64,000 bases of DNA from Dermatemys mawii (lineage: Eukaryota; Chordata; Testudines; Dermatemydidae): contig ML677374.1 of NCBI GenBank assembly GCA_007922305.1, forward strand, positions 10,904,492 through 10,968,491. The letters are read 5' to 3'. Under the pieces are notes generated by a model. The model was not told the origin of the DNA. It worked only from the letters and a program-made list of their open reading frames with translations, and searched no databases. Every line of letters begins with the position of its first letter. Position 1 is the stretch's first letter. Shown in pieces: positions 11,551 to 21,553 of the stretch. Made by a program: the position numbers and the translations under genes.

Positions 11551-11720
11551 ATGCAAATCACATTAATCACGTGCAAATATTTTTCTGAATATACGCAAGG
11601 CCTTATTAATATGTAAAATTTTACTACTGCAGAGCCATGTCTAGTCATGTACGGTATATGAAGAACATAATTAATATGCACAAAATAGCTTCTCACAGTT
11701 ATAGCTATTTGTATGCAAAT
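11551..11720. promoter_or_regulatory. Cluster of octamer-like ATGCAAAT motifs
   Basis: Exact ATGCAAAT at 11551-11558 and 11713-11720, with near matches GTGCAAAT (11571), TATGTAAAAT (near 11610) and TATGCACAAAAT (near 11675), several preceded by TTAA or TTAAT. This AT-rich stretch starts where the CpG block ends, on the PSPH side. It may be a POU-factor binding cluster or simply the body of an AT-rich repeat. Confidence 0.35.
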
Positions 11721-12464
11721 CAAATAATTAACATACGTCTAGAGGTCATTAATGGGTATAGTATGTAGATAGCAGTGGCAATCCCCCAGTTACTAAAATC
11801 CCAAACTCGCCTGAGTTAGAAATTAGCCAAGTTTTTTTAAAAAATAGTGGATTAATATTTAAATTAGCTCAATTAATAATAGACAAACTCAATTATTATG
11901 AATATACTCTACGTCACAATAGGATCTCCACTCGGATTGCGGGGCAGCACAATAACATGTCTTGAGGATGGGCTCATGACAAAGCCATGATTAAGTACTA
12001 CATCTGCAATGTGCACGCTTTGCCCTTAGACTGGACTACTGCAGTAGTATTCTGAGGGTATACCATAGTGCTTACTGGTGAGAGAGCAGGATAAGGAAGT
12101 TTTGGGAGACCTGGTTGTGAATGACAGAGCTAGTGTGGGAGCCCAAGAGTTTCTATGCAGATGGAAGGTGAGAACCTGCATGAGTTACTGACTTTTTGAC
12201 TGTTTTTTATGCAGTGGGTGGTGTGTGAACATCAATGGGAAATATATCAGCATGTTTGGACCTCTGTGGTTTTGCTGAGCTGCTGGCAAGTTATTCTAGT
12301 GAGGAACCCCAAATGAAAAATACGAGGTAAGCTTTCTTTGTCATTGCATTCATCTTTTTTTAATTCAGTATTCTAAAATGAAGGAAATTGCACTTGGTAT
12401 CTCAAAATGTACTGTTAGAGGGGACCCCTGGGATTCTAATTTTAATTGTTTGTCTACTCAGTGT
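11721..12464. other. PSPH upstream or intron 1, no feature seen
   Basis: Unique-looking sequence between the shared promoter and a CR1 copy. No exon, RNA gene or clear repeat was recognised. Confidence 0.4.
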
Positions 12465-13045
12465 GAGTCTGGCTACAGCCCCAGAGAAAGACTGCACACA
12501 TGGCTTTTGGGATCTCTGTCCCCATATAAAGAGGCTAGGACTTTTAAGCTTGGAAAAGAGGAGACTAAGGGGGGATATGATAGAGGTATATAAAATTATG
12601 AGTGGCATGGAGAAAGTGAATAAGGAAAAGTTATTTACTTGTTCTCATAATAGAAGAACTAGGGGCCACCCACTGAAATTAGTGGGCAGCAGGTTTAAAA
12701 CAAATAAAAGGAAGTTCTTCTTCACACAGCGCACAGTCAACCTGTGGAACTCCTTGCCTGAGGAGGCTGTGAAGGCTAGGACTATAGCAGGGTTTAAAAG
12801 AGAACTGGATAAATTCCTGGAGGTTAAGTCCATTAATGGCTATTAGCCAGGCTGGGTAAGGAATGGTGTCCCTAGCCTCTGTTTGTCAGAGGGGGGTGAT
12901 GGATGGCAGGAGAGAGATCACTTGATCTTTACCTGTTAGGTTCACTCACTCTGGGGCACGTGGCATTGGCCACTGTCGGTAGATAGGATACTGGGCTAGA
13001 TGGACCTTTGGTCTGACCTTGTACGGCCTTTCTTATGTTCTTATG
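12465..13045 (+). mobile_element. CR1 LINE 3' end with ORF2 C-terminus
   Basis: The frame ending at 12846 encodes the CR1 reverse transcriptase C-terminus: LLSLEKRRLRGDMIEVYKIM near 12540, then NLWNSLPEEAV near 12740 and a final FKRELDKFLE. A 3' UTR follows with 'tggacctttggtctgacc', and the copy ends in tandem TTCTTATG (to 13045), the CR1 terminal signature. The copy is 5'-truncated. Confidence 0.92.
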
Positions 13046-15019
13046 CTGCAAAGGAGACTCCACTCCTGAATCTTCCACACATCTCTGACACTCTCCCGCA
13101 AAGGATTCCACAGTCCAAGTATCACATGCAAACGTTTTGACATACACCTTTGCTTAATGATGATTAGCAGGCCTAGCCTCTATCTGTAGCATGCCAGTAG
13201 GGGGCAATATAGTCAAATACACACATACATGTGCACACACACACATTCCTTATGCTTCATATAATGCAACTTCCTGGGATGTTCCCTGGAAAGGGGGCAG
13301 TTCTATTGCCAATATAGATAGAAAGGGGTCAATGTCGATATGAATCCAGGTCATGGCTGAAGGCATGTAAGTCACTCTGGTTTGGCACTGCCCCAGCCCT
13401 AGTGTGTATAGTGTTCAAACACTCAGGAGCTATTTCAGTCAGGGAGGTTGATTTAGTGCAGGGAAAAAAATGTAGTCGCCTTTTTTGTTTTCGTAAGAGT
13501 TTTGACATGTTTTATCAGAAAGAAAAGCCAATCTCAGAAGAAATCTGACAGTCCTTAGTTTAAGTCAGTATCTACACTTCTCACCAACTGAAGTTTTCTC
13601 AGGAGCCTCAAAGAGGACCAATGTGAATCGCACACGTTCCCCTATTGATGAGTGACATGTGCAAAACAACAGATAAGGGGGAGATGTATAGCAGGGACCC
13701 CCTGTATCTCTCTTTGGTACCATGTCTCTCAATTCAAGTGAGAATGGAGATATTCCTCAGCTCCAAGTTGCACAATTGAAAGGGTCAGATCCTCAGCTGG
13801 TGTAACTCAGCTTAGCTCCACTGATGATGAATTTTTCTGTTACAAATGTAAACAATGAGTTATCTTTAGGTCAGGGAACAGTCTTTGTAATCGTATCCCT
13901 TGCCTCTGCATTATTAGGAATAGCCACGCTGGACCACGGCACCTAACATCCCTACACTCTCCTCTTCGAGGTTTTGTGCCAAGCTCTTTTGGTTCATTTT
14001 GCTGAGGCTTCAGAACCCTCATAAATTTCTGGAGCACAGAGTGACATATTAAATGAGCAAACCCTCCACCTCTCCTTGCAATGCTCTCTCTGCCGGTACA
14101 TCCTTAGCCAACCAGGGAGCTAGCAGGGCTGGGCTATACGGACTCCTCCTCCAAAGGGGGCAGGATTGCACCTCTCTTTCCTAAGCCTGACAGCAAACAG
14201 CTGAACACCTCTAGTTTCATGCCTGTAACGATTAAAAAAAAAAGTAGCCGTGCTTACTCAGCAGATTATAAAGAGCGATTTAGAAAAAGCAGCTTTCTTC
14301 CTGATCAGCTCGTGCCTTTATATATATATGACCAAAGGTCCCAGCTGATCATTTCTTTTCCTGCGCAGCCAGGAGGTTTCCAGCAGCAGCAGCAACAGCA
14401 GCCACGGGCAGTACAATACTGTAAGTCACCAGGACTGGGTTTTTTTTCTCTGTTTAGAAGGGGATGTCTCTCGGAAAGCTCATATTCATCTCTCTCCCAA
14501 TTTGTTTTCTAGCACAGATAGTATGTGATGAACTAGTTTTCAGAAGCCTCTGGGTATTTCTTGGTGGTGGTGGTATGACTGTGTTTTCACACCAGATGCA
14601 GTGACAGTAAGGTGCTGGTTTTGCAACAAGAGCATAAATGAATGATGCAATCGTATAGAGGGGAATCATCATCACTTTGCCAGATGAAAGCACTCCCCAT
14701 AAAGCTGGAGGGGTCCTCTCTTTATGGCTATATCATTTGGTCTCCTTTGCCTTTTCCTCATCTATTTTTTTTATAAAGGATTTAAAGCAATTTACCCCTA
14801 AGCATTGCAGTCAACTGTCAACTGACAGTTGCAAGTAACCCATCAGTTGATTCAAAATGCAAATATTTATTTACACTGCTTCATTTACAAGCTGAACTGA
14901 AAATCAACAAGTTGAAGTAGGCTCAGTGATACCAGTGCACCAAAGAACTCTCAAGCACTATTATTTGGTCTTTTAATGTAATTACTACTACTATTAATTT
15001 GCTCAAATATGGCTCCTTT
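13046..15019. other. PSPH upstream region with one possible noncoding exon
   Basis: Mostly unique sequence with a short CA/CATA microsatellite near 13215-13250. At 14321-14330 a TATATATATA run lies about 90 bases before a strong donor, ACT then GTAAGT at 14421, with a CAG/CAA run (14381-14402) between them. This could be an alternative noncoding first exon of PSPH, but nothing in the sequence proves it. Confidence 0.3.
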
Positions 15020-15290
15020 CATCTGAAGAGCTCAAAGTGCTTTTCTAGCATTGAGAATTAAGCCTTACAACAACCTTGTGAGGTAGGTGTTTGTATTCCC
15101 ATTTTACAGACAGGGGAATTGAGGCACAGAGAGATTAAGTAATTTGCCTCATCCTATCATGCAGCCCAATCCAGCAACAACTGAAGTCAATGGAAAGACT
15201 CCCATAACTTCAGTGAGAGTTGGATCAAGCCCCACTGTATGTGGCAGAGTTGAGACTAGATCCCATTACTCCTGACTCATTTCTCTTTAG
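15020..15290 (-). mobile_element. MIR-type SINE, split by a palindromic element
   Basis: Reads as a reversed MIR: 'cttgtgaggtaggtgt', 'cccattttacagacagg', 'ttgaggcacagagag', then after an interruption at 15163-15233, 'gtggcagagttgagac' and 'ctcctgactc'. The interruption is another repeat, listed separately. Confidence 0.75.
15163..15233. repeat. Short palindromic repeat, copy 1
   Basis: About 71 bp. The left arm (GCCCAATCCAGCAACAACTG, AAGTCAATGG) and the right arm (CCATAACTTCAGTGAGAGTT, GGATCAAGCCCC) are imperfect inverted complements. It interrupts the MIR around it. The same plan recurs at 21951-22019, 39244-39308 and 40930-41000. Confidence 0.7.
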
Positions 15291-16407
15291 TACATTAAAA
15301 ACAATTTAATGCAGTAAGAGTTCATTTTACATCTGTGAAACAAACCAGAGTTCCATTCTGCCAACTGAATATCGTTAATATCTCAGGATTGATTCTGTTC
15401 TCACATACACAGGTGTAAACATGGAGTAACTCTTTTGAAGTAATTGCTATTATGCGAGGGTTAAACTAGTGTAAGTGAGATCACAATCAGACCTCTTGTG
15501 CAGTCCATTACTATTGATAAGGTGTTTGCAGTTTCCCTGAAAAGGAAGAGAGTGAGAAACACCAGCTGCTGTTTGAGAGGTGCACCACAGCCCTAGTGAT
15601 CAGTTTAAGGAGGTACTTTTGGTAACTATTTCATTAAGGTTGAGCTGATCTTCAGTTTTTTATGGCAACAAGTGTAAATGTAACAAGAAGTGACAAGTGG
15701 ATGGGGATGGGTAGCACTTCTGAAAACCAGCATATGATGAAAAGTGAAGTGAGAGTGGGATGTTGATTTTCAGATCTCACTAGGCAAATCAATGCATTGT
15801 TACATCAGGCTAGTATAAATGCAGCCAGAAAACCACATGGCTTCTAAAGATCATTTATTTTTCCTCTTGAAGTGTTATTCATCAGACTTCTTGCTTTTCA
15901 CAATGTACAAAACATTCTTCCTCAAAGGGTCAGAAAACTGGAAATATTTCTGTTGTTTTCTTTAAACAGTAGCATTTGGCACTGCATAACTGCTAATCCT
16001 AAACCACTGGCGCCATTACCTCTAGGTTACGTAACAGAACTGATCTGTAAACTGTGGATGTGCCAGTGTTTTTTCTGGGTGTCCTGGCATATCCAGATGG
16101 TTGTGGAAAGATCTACTTTCCCTTCTTTTCCACTGCTGCTTTTGTTCCTCTTTTATCTTCATTGTTATCTTCCCTTTACTCCAACTGGTCTGCTTTGCTC
16201 TTCTTTCTGATTCTCTGAACCTTTACTCTCTTCTCTTAAATCTTCTCTGGTCTCTCCTTTTCCCCTGTCTTCTCCTCTTTCCCATTTTCTTCTTTCACCT
16301 TCTTGTCCACCTTCTTCCATTCCCTTATCAGATTTCTATGAATGCTTGCTGCATAGAACCTTTCCAAAGTTGAAATGACAGAGTCAGAAGTCTAGCCTTC
16401 CTTCCAG
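15291..16407. other. PSPH upstream region with a polypyrimidine tract
   Basis: No gene seen. From about 16115 to 16330 the plus strand is almost entirely C and T. This generates a long hydrophobic reading frame (leucine, phenylalanine) with no other support, which I regard as an artefact of composition. Confidence 0.45.
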
Positions 16408-17510
16408 TAACTCCTTGCTTAAAGTTGTAGTTATGTTCCTGGAAAATGCTGCTTTATGTGAAACAATGTTAAGTGAATCCAATTTCCCCATAAGAATTAG
16501 TGTAAATGGCAGGGGGGTAGGTTCCAGGGAATATTTTTCCACCAGACAAAAGACTATAGATAGATACACACTGTATACGTTTTAAATAAACAATTTAATA
16601 CTGTACACAGTGATAATGATTGTGAGGCTTGGTTGATGTTGTGGAGTCAGAGGGTAGGATATTTCCCGGGGAATGCATTCCTGCTAAATGATGAACTAGC
16701 ACTCGGCTGAGCCCTCAAGGGTTAACACATTGTTAATGTAGCCTCGCACTTGAAAAGGCAGCACAAATGGAGGGAGGAGACACTGCGTGACAGTGGCTGC
16801 AAACCTTGGAATCTGAAAGGGGTGATGAACCCATGCTATCCCTCTGGAGCACACCACTCCCGCCACTTTCCAAAGTGCTGGGGTGTGTGTGCATGTGTGT
16901 GTGAGACAGAGACACACTATATGTGTGTGTGTGAGAGTGAGAGAGACAGACACACACACTGTGTGTGTGTGAGAAAGAGATGTGCCTTGCCCCTTTAAGT
17001 ACGCTGACCCCACTCTAAGTACACTGCTTTTTAAAGTAGATCAGCAAGTTGAGTCAGCAGATGCTGCAAGCAAGCTCCCTCCGTCCTGAGCCCTGTTGTG
17101 TCCCCACCCCCACTCTGTGGAGATGGGGTACCTGAGCAGGAGGAGAGGAGACACCCTGACATTAACACTCCTCTTCCTCTCCCACCCCCCATCCCCCAAC
17201 ACAGCAAACAGGAGGCTCCCAGGAGCAGCTCCAAGGCAGAGGGCAGCACACAGCAGAGGAGGGGAGGGACAGCTGAACTGTATGGCAATTGATAGCCTGG
17301 TGGGAGGGTGCCACACAGGGAACTTAGGGGCACTGATAGGGTGGCTGGCTCCAAGCCCCCACCAGCTCGCTCCAACAGGCTGCTCTTCTTGCAAGCAGTG
17401 GACAAAGCAGGCAGCTGCCAAACAGCATTATAAGGGAGCACTGCACAACTTTAAATGAACGTGTTCTCTGATCAGCAACGTAACGACGAAACAATGTTAA
17501 CTGGGAATGA
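16408..17510 (-). repeat. Interspersed repeat, copy 2 (inverted to copy 1)
   Basis: Reverse complement of 7070-7930, longer than that copy because of internal GT/CA microsatellite expansion at 16880-16980 and other indels. Shared ends include 'gtagttatgttcctgg' (near 16425) and 'catttaaagttgtgcag' read on minus (near 17440). No open frame is conserved between copies. Confidence 0.7.
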
Positions 17511-19114
17511 CATTAAGGAAGAAGTTACTGTGCTAGAAAGAGGCAGGCTTTTCCAGTTCCAGAGGAAAAGGTGCAGGGCATTGCTTTCAGCACTGGAGAA
17601 AAGTCAGAGACCACCTCTGTCTCCCCTCCCGCTTTCCATGTGTTTGTGCTCTGTTTGAAGAGGTTCTTAATAGATGGGGTGTGACCCACAAGTGGGTACC
17701 TGGGGGTGCTTGGTTGGTGTGGCAAAATCATTGGGTCAGGAGTGTTGGTCTTCACAGCTGGCATCTGATTTATCTCTCCATCCTATATCCCAGTCCATAA
17801 AGGCAACAGCAGGGAATGTCCAGGAAAGGGAGCAAACTGGAAGCATTGATCCCAGGGAGAGGCAGAACCTGGTTGGAGCCCATGATTAGAGTTTCTGCCT
17901 ATCCCAGTTTTCACAGGATAGATCAGATTTTGAGGAGGCGTATCCTGAAATATATTTTAGGCTGGCACTACATCATCACATGGCAACGCTATATCACCAC
18001 ACGACGATATTGCATCATGATGTGATATTGCAATGCAACCTCACGTTCTCACGATGCAACATGATAACTTTGCATAAGGATGGATCAGCACTGGGATGTC
18101 ATGACACAACTGTCATGCCATTCTGAGTCAACATGTTTGTCCGGTAGGGAAAACTTTAAAACCAGCAACCATGGCTAGGGTTGAATTCTTGATAGACTTT
18201 GTAATTTTCTGCAGACTGGATTTTAACAGCATGCTATCCCGAAAATGTCAGTACACGCTCTTTTCAATTCTGTTGCTCAATCACATGGCACAACATGTGG
18301 TTTTCCAACTCTGCCCCAAAGTCAAAGCAAAAAATTCCAGTAACAGCATGACCAGGCAGATATGAAGTCAATTTCAAGTTAAGGCTGATGCAATATAAAC
18401 CTGGAATTCAGTCACATACCCACCCACTGAGAAACCATAGCTTAGTACCGACCTGTAGGGATTGCAAGGTGGTTTATGTTATATTCCTATAGCTACGCTG
18501 TAGCACTAAGTTTCTTTTGTATGCCATGATTATGTAATATTATTCTATGATGTGTTCTTTACCCAGTTGCAGAAGTGTCAGTGGTGCATCACAAAAAAGG
18601 ACCTGATGCTGTCCCTACTTCAGAGAGCTTATAGGCTAAGTACTTGGGGGCAGATTCAAGTTTACAATCTGCCCTGAGTGAGGGGCAGTGCGTAGCTGCA
18701 TTACCTCAGAGTCAGAGTCCAGTCCCGGCTTCGCCGTAGTTCCCTGAGTTGCACCAGCCATTTTCTTGGCAAAGATTACTCCTCCTCCACTGGCTCAGTT
18801 GTGCCTTCTGGCACATTGTGGGAACTGAGCCAGAGCTCTGTCCACTCCCAGCCCACCTGCATGGGAGCAGAATAGCAGCCCTGCAGCAACGGCTCTCCCC
18901 ATACCCCTCACAGTCCTACTGTGGGACAGATAAGTGCAGGAAGGGGAGTGGGCTCCTTACATCCCTTTATATTCTGGTGAGTGCACAGCAGAAGTCACCT
19001 TCTGATTCCTGCTTGGTTTTTAATTAGTCCTTAGATAAAATTTGTATTACTCTCCTGGGACTGAGTAATAAATGAGTGAGAACTTCAGGATTTAGTGCAA
19101 TAATTATAGGATCA
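17511..19114. other. PSPH upstream or intron 1, no gene seen
   Basis: No exon or RNA gene recognised. 17960-18060 has an unusual run of short related words (catcacatg, atatcaccac, gatattgca twice, catgatg) that looks like a decayed tandem or foldback sequence. The rest is unremarkable. Confidence 0.35.
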
Positions 19115-19460
19115 CCTGGATCCATTGGTCTTCAGTAGCCGTTAAGACTATGCCGATCACAACATGTCCACCATTCTTCTTGCACTCTTGCCTTTCTTCT
19201 TCACATTCATCTGAAACGTTTAACAACGTTGTCTTCCCATCTTCTTGGAGGTCAGCCGAGTGATCTTTTCTGTTCTCACGGGTACCACTTGGCAATGATT
19301 GCGGTCCATCTGTTGTCCGTGAACTGTGCTGTGTGGCCCACCCATCACATCTTGTGATGTCTGCTTTCCACGACAATATCTTTCACACCGCTGCGTTCTC
19401 TGATCATTTCGTTTGGGCTGCGATCCAGAAGGGAGATTCCCAACATAGTTCATTCCATAT
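19115..19460 (-). mobile_element. Decayed LINE tail, RTE-like
   Basis: Read on minus across frames, it gives words like GHTAR, RTTDGPQ (for RTDNRWT), KWYPRE and GRPPRRWED, the segment found after the reverse transcriptase in several RTE-like LINEs. The frame is broken several times, so it is a dead fragment. The family assignment is tentative. Confidence 0.5.
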
Positions 19461-19539
19461 AATAATCCTATAACAACAGGACGGACTTAAACAGCAACTT
19501 TCCTTTCTGAACATCTCAACTATGTGTAGCCTACCCAAA

Positions 19540-19885
19540 GGGTGGGCAAATAGTATTATCCCCATTTTACAGACAGGGGAACTGAGGCCATGTCTATACA
19601 GAGAGTTTGAAACAGCGATAGGTCAAAGCACACTATGGAACTTTTAGTGTGTGGCAGCAGGGTCCACACAACCAGTTAGTGTGCAGCCTGCTAGAGCGCT
19701 GTAGATTTACACCCCCGCTAGCCATGCACTAACTCTCTATAGGCAAGCCCTGAGCCACAGAAAGGTGAAGAGACTTATCAAATGTCGCACACGGGTGCAC
19801 TGGCAGCATGGGAAATAATAATAGAACTAAGGTTTCCTGACTCCTCATCCCCTGCTCTAACTATTCAGCAATGCTGTCTCTCAGT
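19540..19885 (-). mobile_element. MIR-type SINE split by a MITE
   Basis: Reversed MIR: 'ccccattttacagacagg', 'gaactgaggc', then a 160-bp interruption, then 'acagaaaggtgaagagac', and finally 'cctgctctaac' and 'gctgtctctc' from the tRNA-like head. The two halves join cleanly when the inserted element is left out. Confidence 0.7.
19589..19749. mobile_element. MITE inserted into the MIR
   Basis: The ends CATGTCTATACAGAGAGTT and AACTCTCTATAGGCAAGCC are imperfect inverted repeats, and the MIR word CTGAGGC/CTGAGCC is duplicated on both sides (19582 and 19750). This fits a short DNA transposon with a target duplication of 7-8 bp. Confidence 0.7.
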
Positions 19886-19904
19886 TGTCATCAGTCCTAC
19901 CACC

Positions 19905-19985
19905 TCCTGTCTCTAGGAGGTCTCCCATCCAAATACTGAATCAGTTCAATCCTTCTTAATTTGTGACATTTACCGGGATCATGCC
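19905..19985 (-). repeat. 5S rRNA-like remnant (SINE head)
   Basis: GGTCTCCCATCCAAATACT (19919-19937) is the reverse complement of the conserved 5S rRNA stretch AGTACTTGGATGGGAGACC with one change. Further weaker 5S-like bases run to about 19985. It is too diverged to be a 5S gene and is probably the 5S-derived head of an old SINE3/AmnSINE-type element. Confidence 0.45.
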
Positions 19986-21275
19986 ACAAGCAGGTATATT
20001 TGCAGGCAAGGTGGCAAAGAAGTTGACTGTGAGTTTTCTGATATATATTGGGCCAAGGTGGGGAGACTATCCTGGAAAAAATTAACACACCTACCCCACC
20101 GCACCCACTGGCAGCTGTTTTAACCATTCCTAGAGCCAACCACTTTCTTACAAAATCAAAACATCTTTTCCTTTAAAAGTGCCCTTGCAGAGCTGGGTAT
20201 GTGATGATCAGGACCCCATCTCCACTGGCAACAGCGAGGAGCCCAAGTGTAAGAAGTGTGTTTTAAAAGGACAAGAAATATGTTTTCTGTGGTAACCAGC
20301 CAGATTCTCTGTAAGGAGCTGTAGGGCATCTTGCCATCAAATTATATGTGAATACACAAGAGGCAAACAAATCTGCATACAGTTTAGTGTGATGAAAAGT
20401 TGAAGCTGTGTGACATGACAAAATCAGATGGCAAGGCATCTTCCCTTCACCCAGGAAGAACAGGGCAGATTCAGGTTAATCACATGCAGGGATGTATAGT
20501 AGAAAGTGTAGGTGATTAGAAAACAAATCAACCCCGAAACAAACCAGCCAAACAAAAACAGCTGGGGTACGGGGGTAGGTATAAAGCTGTAGCAGTGTAT
20601 ATTTCTCCCAAATACAGATTGCTAAATATGGAATTACACTTTGGATTTGCCTATAAAGTGAAAAAACACCAGATGATTAGTGTGATAGCTGGAAAGTATT
20701 CTTATGCGGTTTAATACCCAACTGTAAATCCTGTGTTTCTGATCTGCAGAATTAACTGTGCCCAACACAGTCAAGTGACCAGATACAAAAGAAAGGGAAA
20801 GCTCTTGTATCTCAGCAGTAATTATGGGCCCTGACTGTCCAGCTGACTGACACTTTCAATTTCTAATTTTTAAACATAGTCCTCTCGGGAAAAGATTGTG
20901 GTCTCATGACATTGTGACTGATGTCTTGATATGCTGGGTCAAGTTCACCGAGACCAGGAGTATAGTAGGACTTATAAAAGAATGATGTTTACTGTGTGAT
21001 GGGTTTAGGCAGAAACTTTGCCTCTAGGCAGATTAATCCCTAACTGTCCTTGATGGGATTTCTTGCATCATCCCTGGAGCATTTGGCACTGGCTTAGATG
21101 GGCCAGGGGGTCTGATCCTATGTCCTTCTGCAAGTCCTTGGGGTGAGATGTCTTGTTCCCTTAGACCTGAGAGGCTGAGCTGGAATTTAGTGTCACAGTC
21201 CCTGTAGGAGAGTTAGATTCAGATAGCTGTTGCATTAAATGTCAAAATTATAAGCTTGAGCCCCAGCTGCTGCAA
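19986..21275. other. PSPH upstream or intron 1, no feature seen
   Basis: No exon, RNA gene or recognisable transposon found. Composition is ordinary. Confidence 0.35.
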
Positions 21276-21445
21276 AGAGCGAATCAATAGCTGAGTCAAA
21301 TCTCCACTGCCCAGCTCCAGCCTTGAACTCGGGCTGATTATCAGCAGGCAGGCACCACAGAGAGCAAATCAGCGACTGAGCCAGGTCTTCACCACTGGCC
21401 ACTCTCATTAATAAGGGCTGGCTGCCCAGCTGCATTCAGCACTAG
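21276..21445 (+). repeat. Two-unit tandem duplication, about 85 bp
   Basis: AGAGCGAATCAATAGCTGAG at 21276 recurs in altered form as AGAGCAAATCAGCGACTGAG at 21361; the following 'ccactg' and 'gggctg' also recur at the same 85-base offset. The second unit is more diverged toward its end. It lies about 100 bases before the first PSPH coding exon. Confidence 0.6.
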
Positions 21446-21553
21446 CTGGCAGATGACAGATCAGTTTCTTAGATGGCTCAGCACAGAGTGCAGTGCAATG
21501 ACAGGCAGAAAGAACTTCTCCTCTTCCCTTCCAGCAGGAAGCTTCCCAAAAGG

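Noticed and set aside
10819..11616. 265-codon plus-strand frame, and others over the CCT6A first exons
   Set aside because: Antisense to CCT6A exons 1-2 in CpG-rich DNA with few stop codons; proline/arginine-rich, no splice or homology support.
16101..16373. 90-codon hydrophobic frame resembling a membrane protein
   Set aside because: Translation of a polypyrimidine tract; Leu/Phe/Ser bias follows from base composition.
16880..16980. GT/CA tracts as possible regulatory Z-DNA
   Set aside because: Simple microsatellite inside an interspersed repeat; no other support.
19905..19985. Possible 5S rRNA gene
   Set aside because: Only one 19-base word is close to 5S; the rest is too diverged, and length is incomplete.
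21473..21553. Upstream in-frame ATG extending PSPH by 27 residues
   Set aside because: A strong acceptor with pyrimidine tract at 21533-21534 places this segment in the intron, and the added residues are not seen in PSPH proteins.
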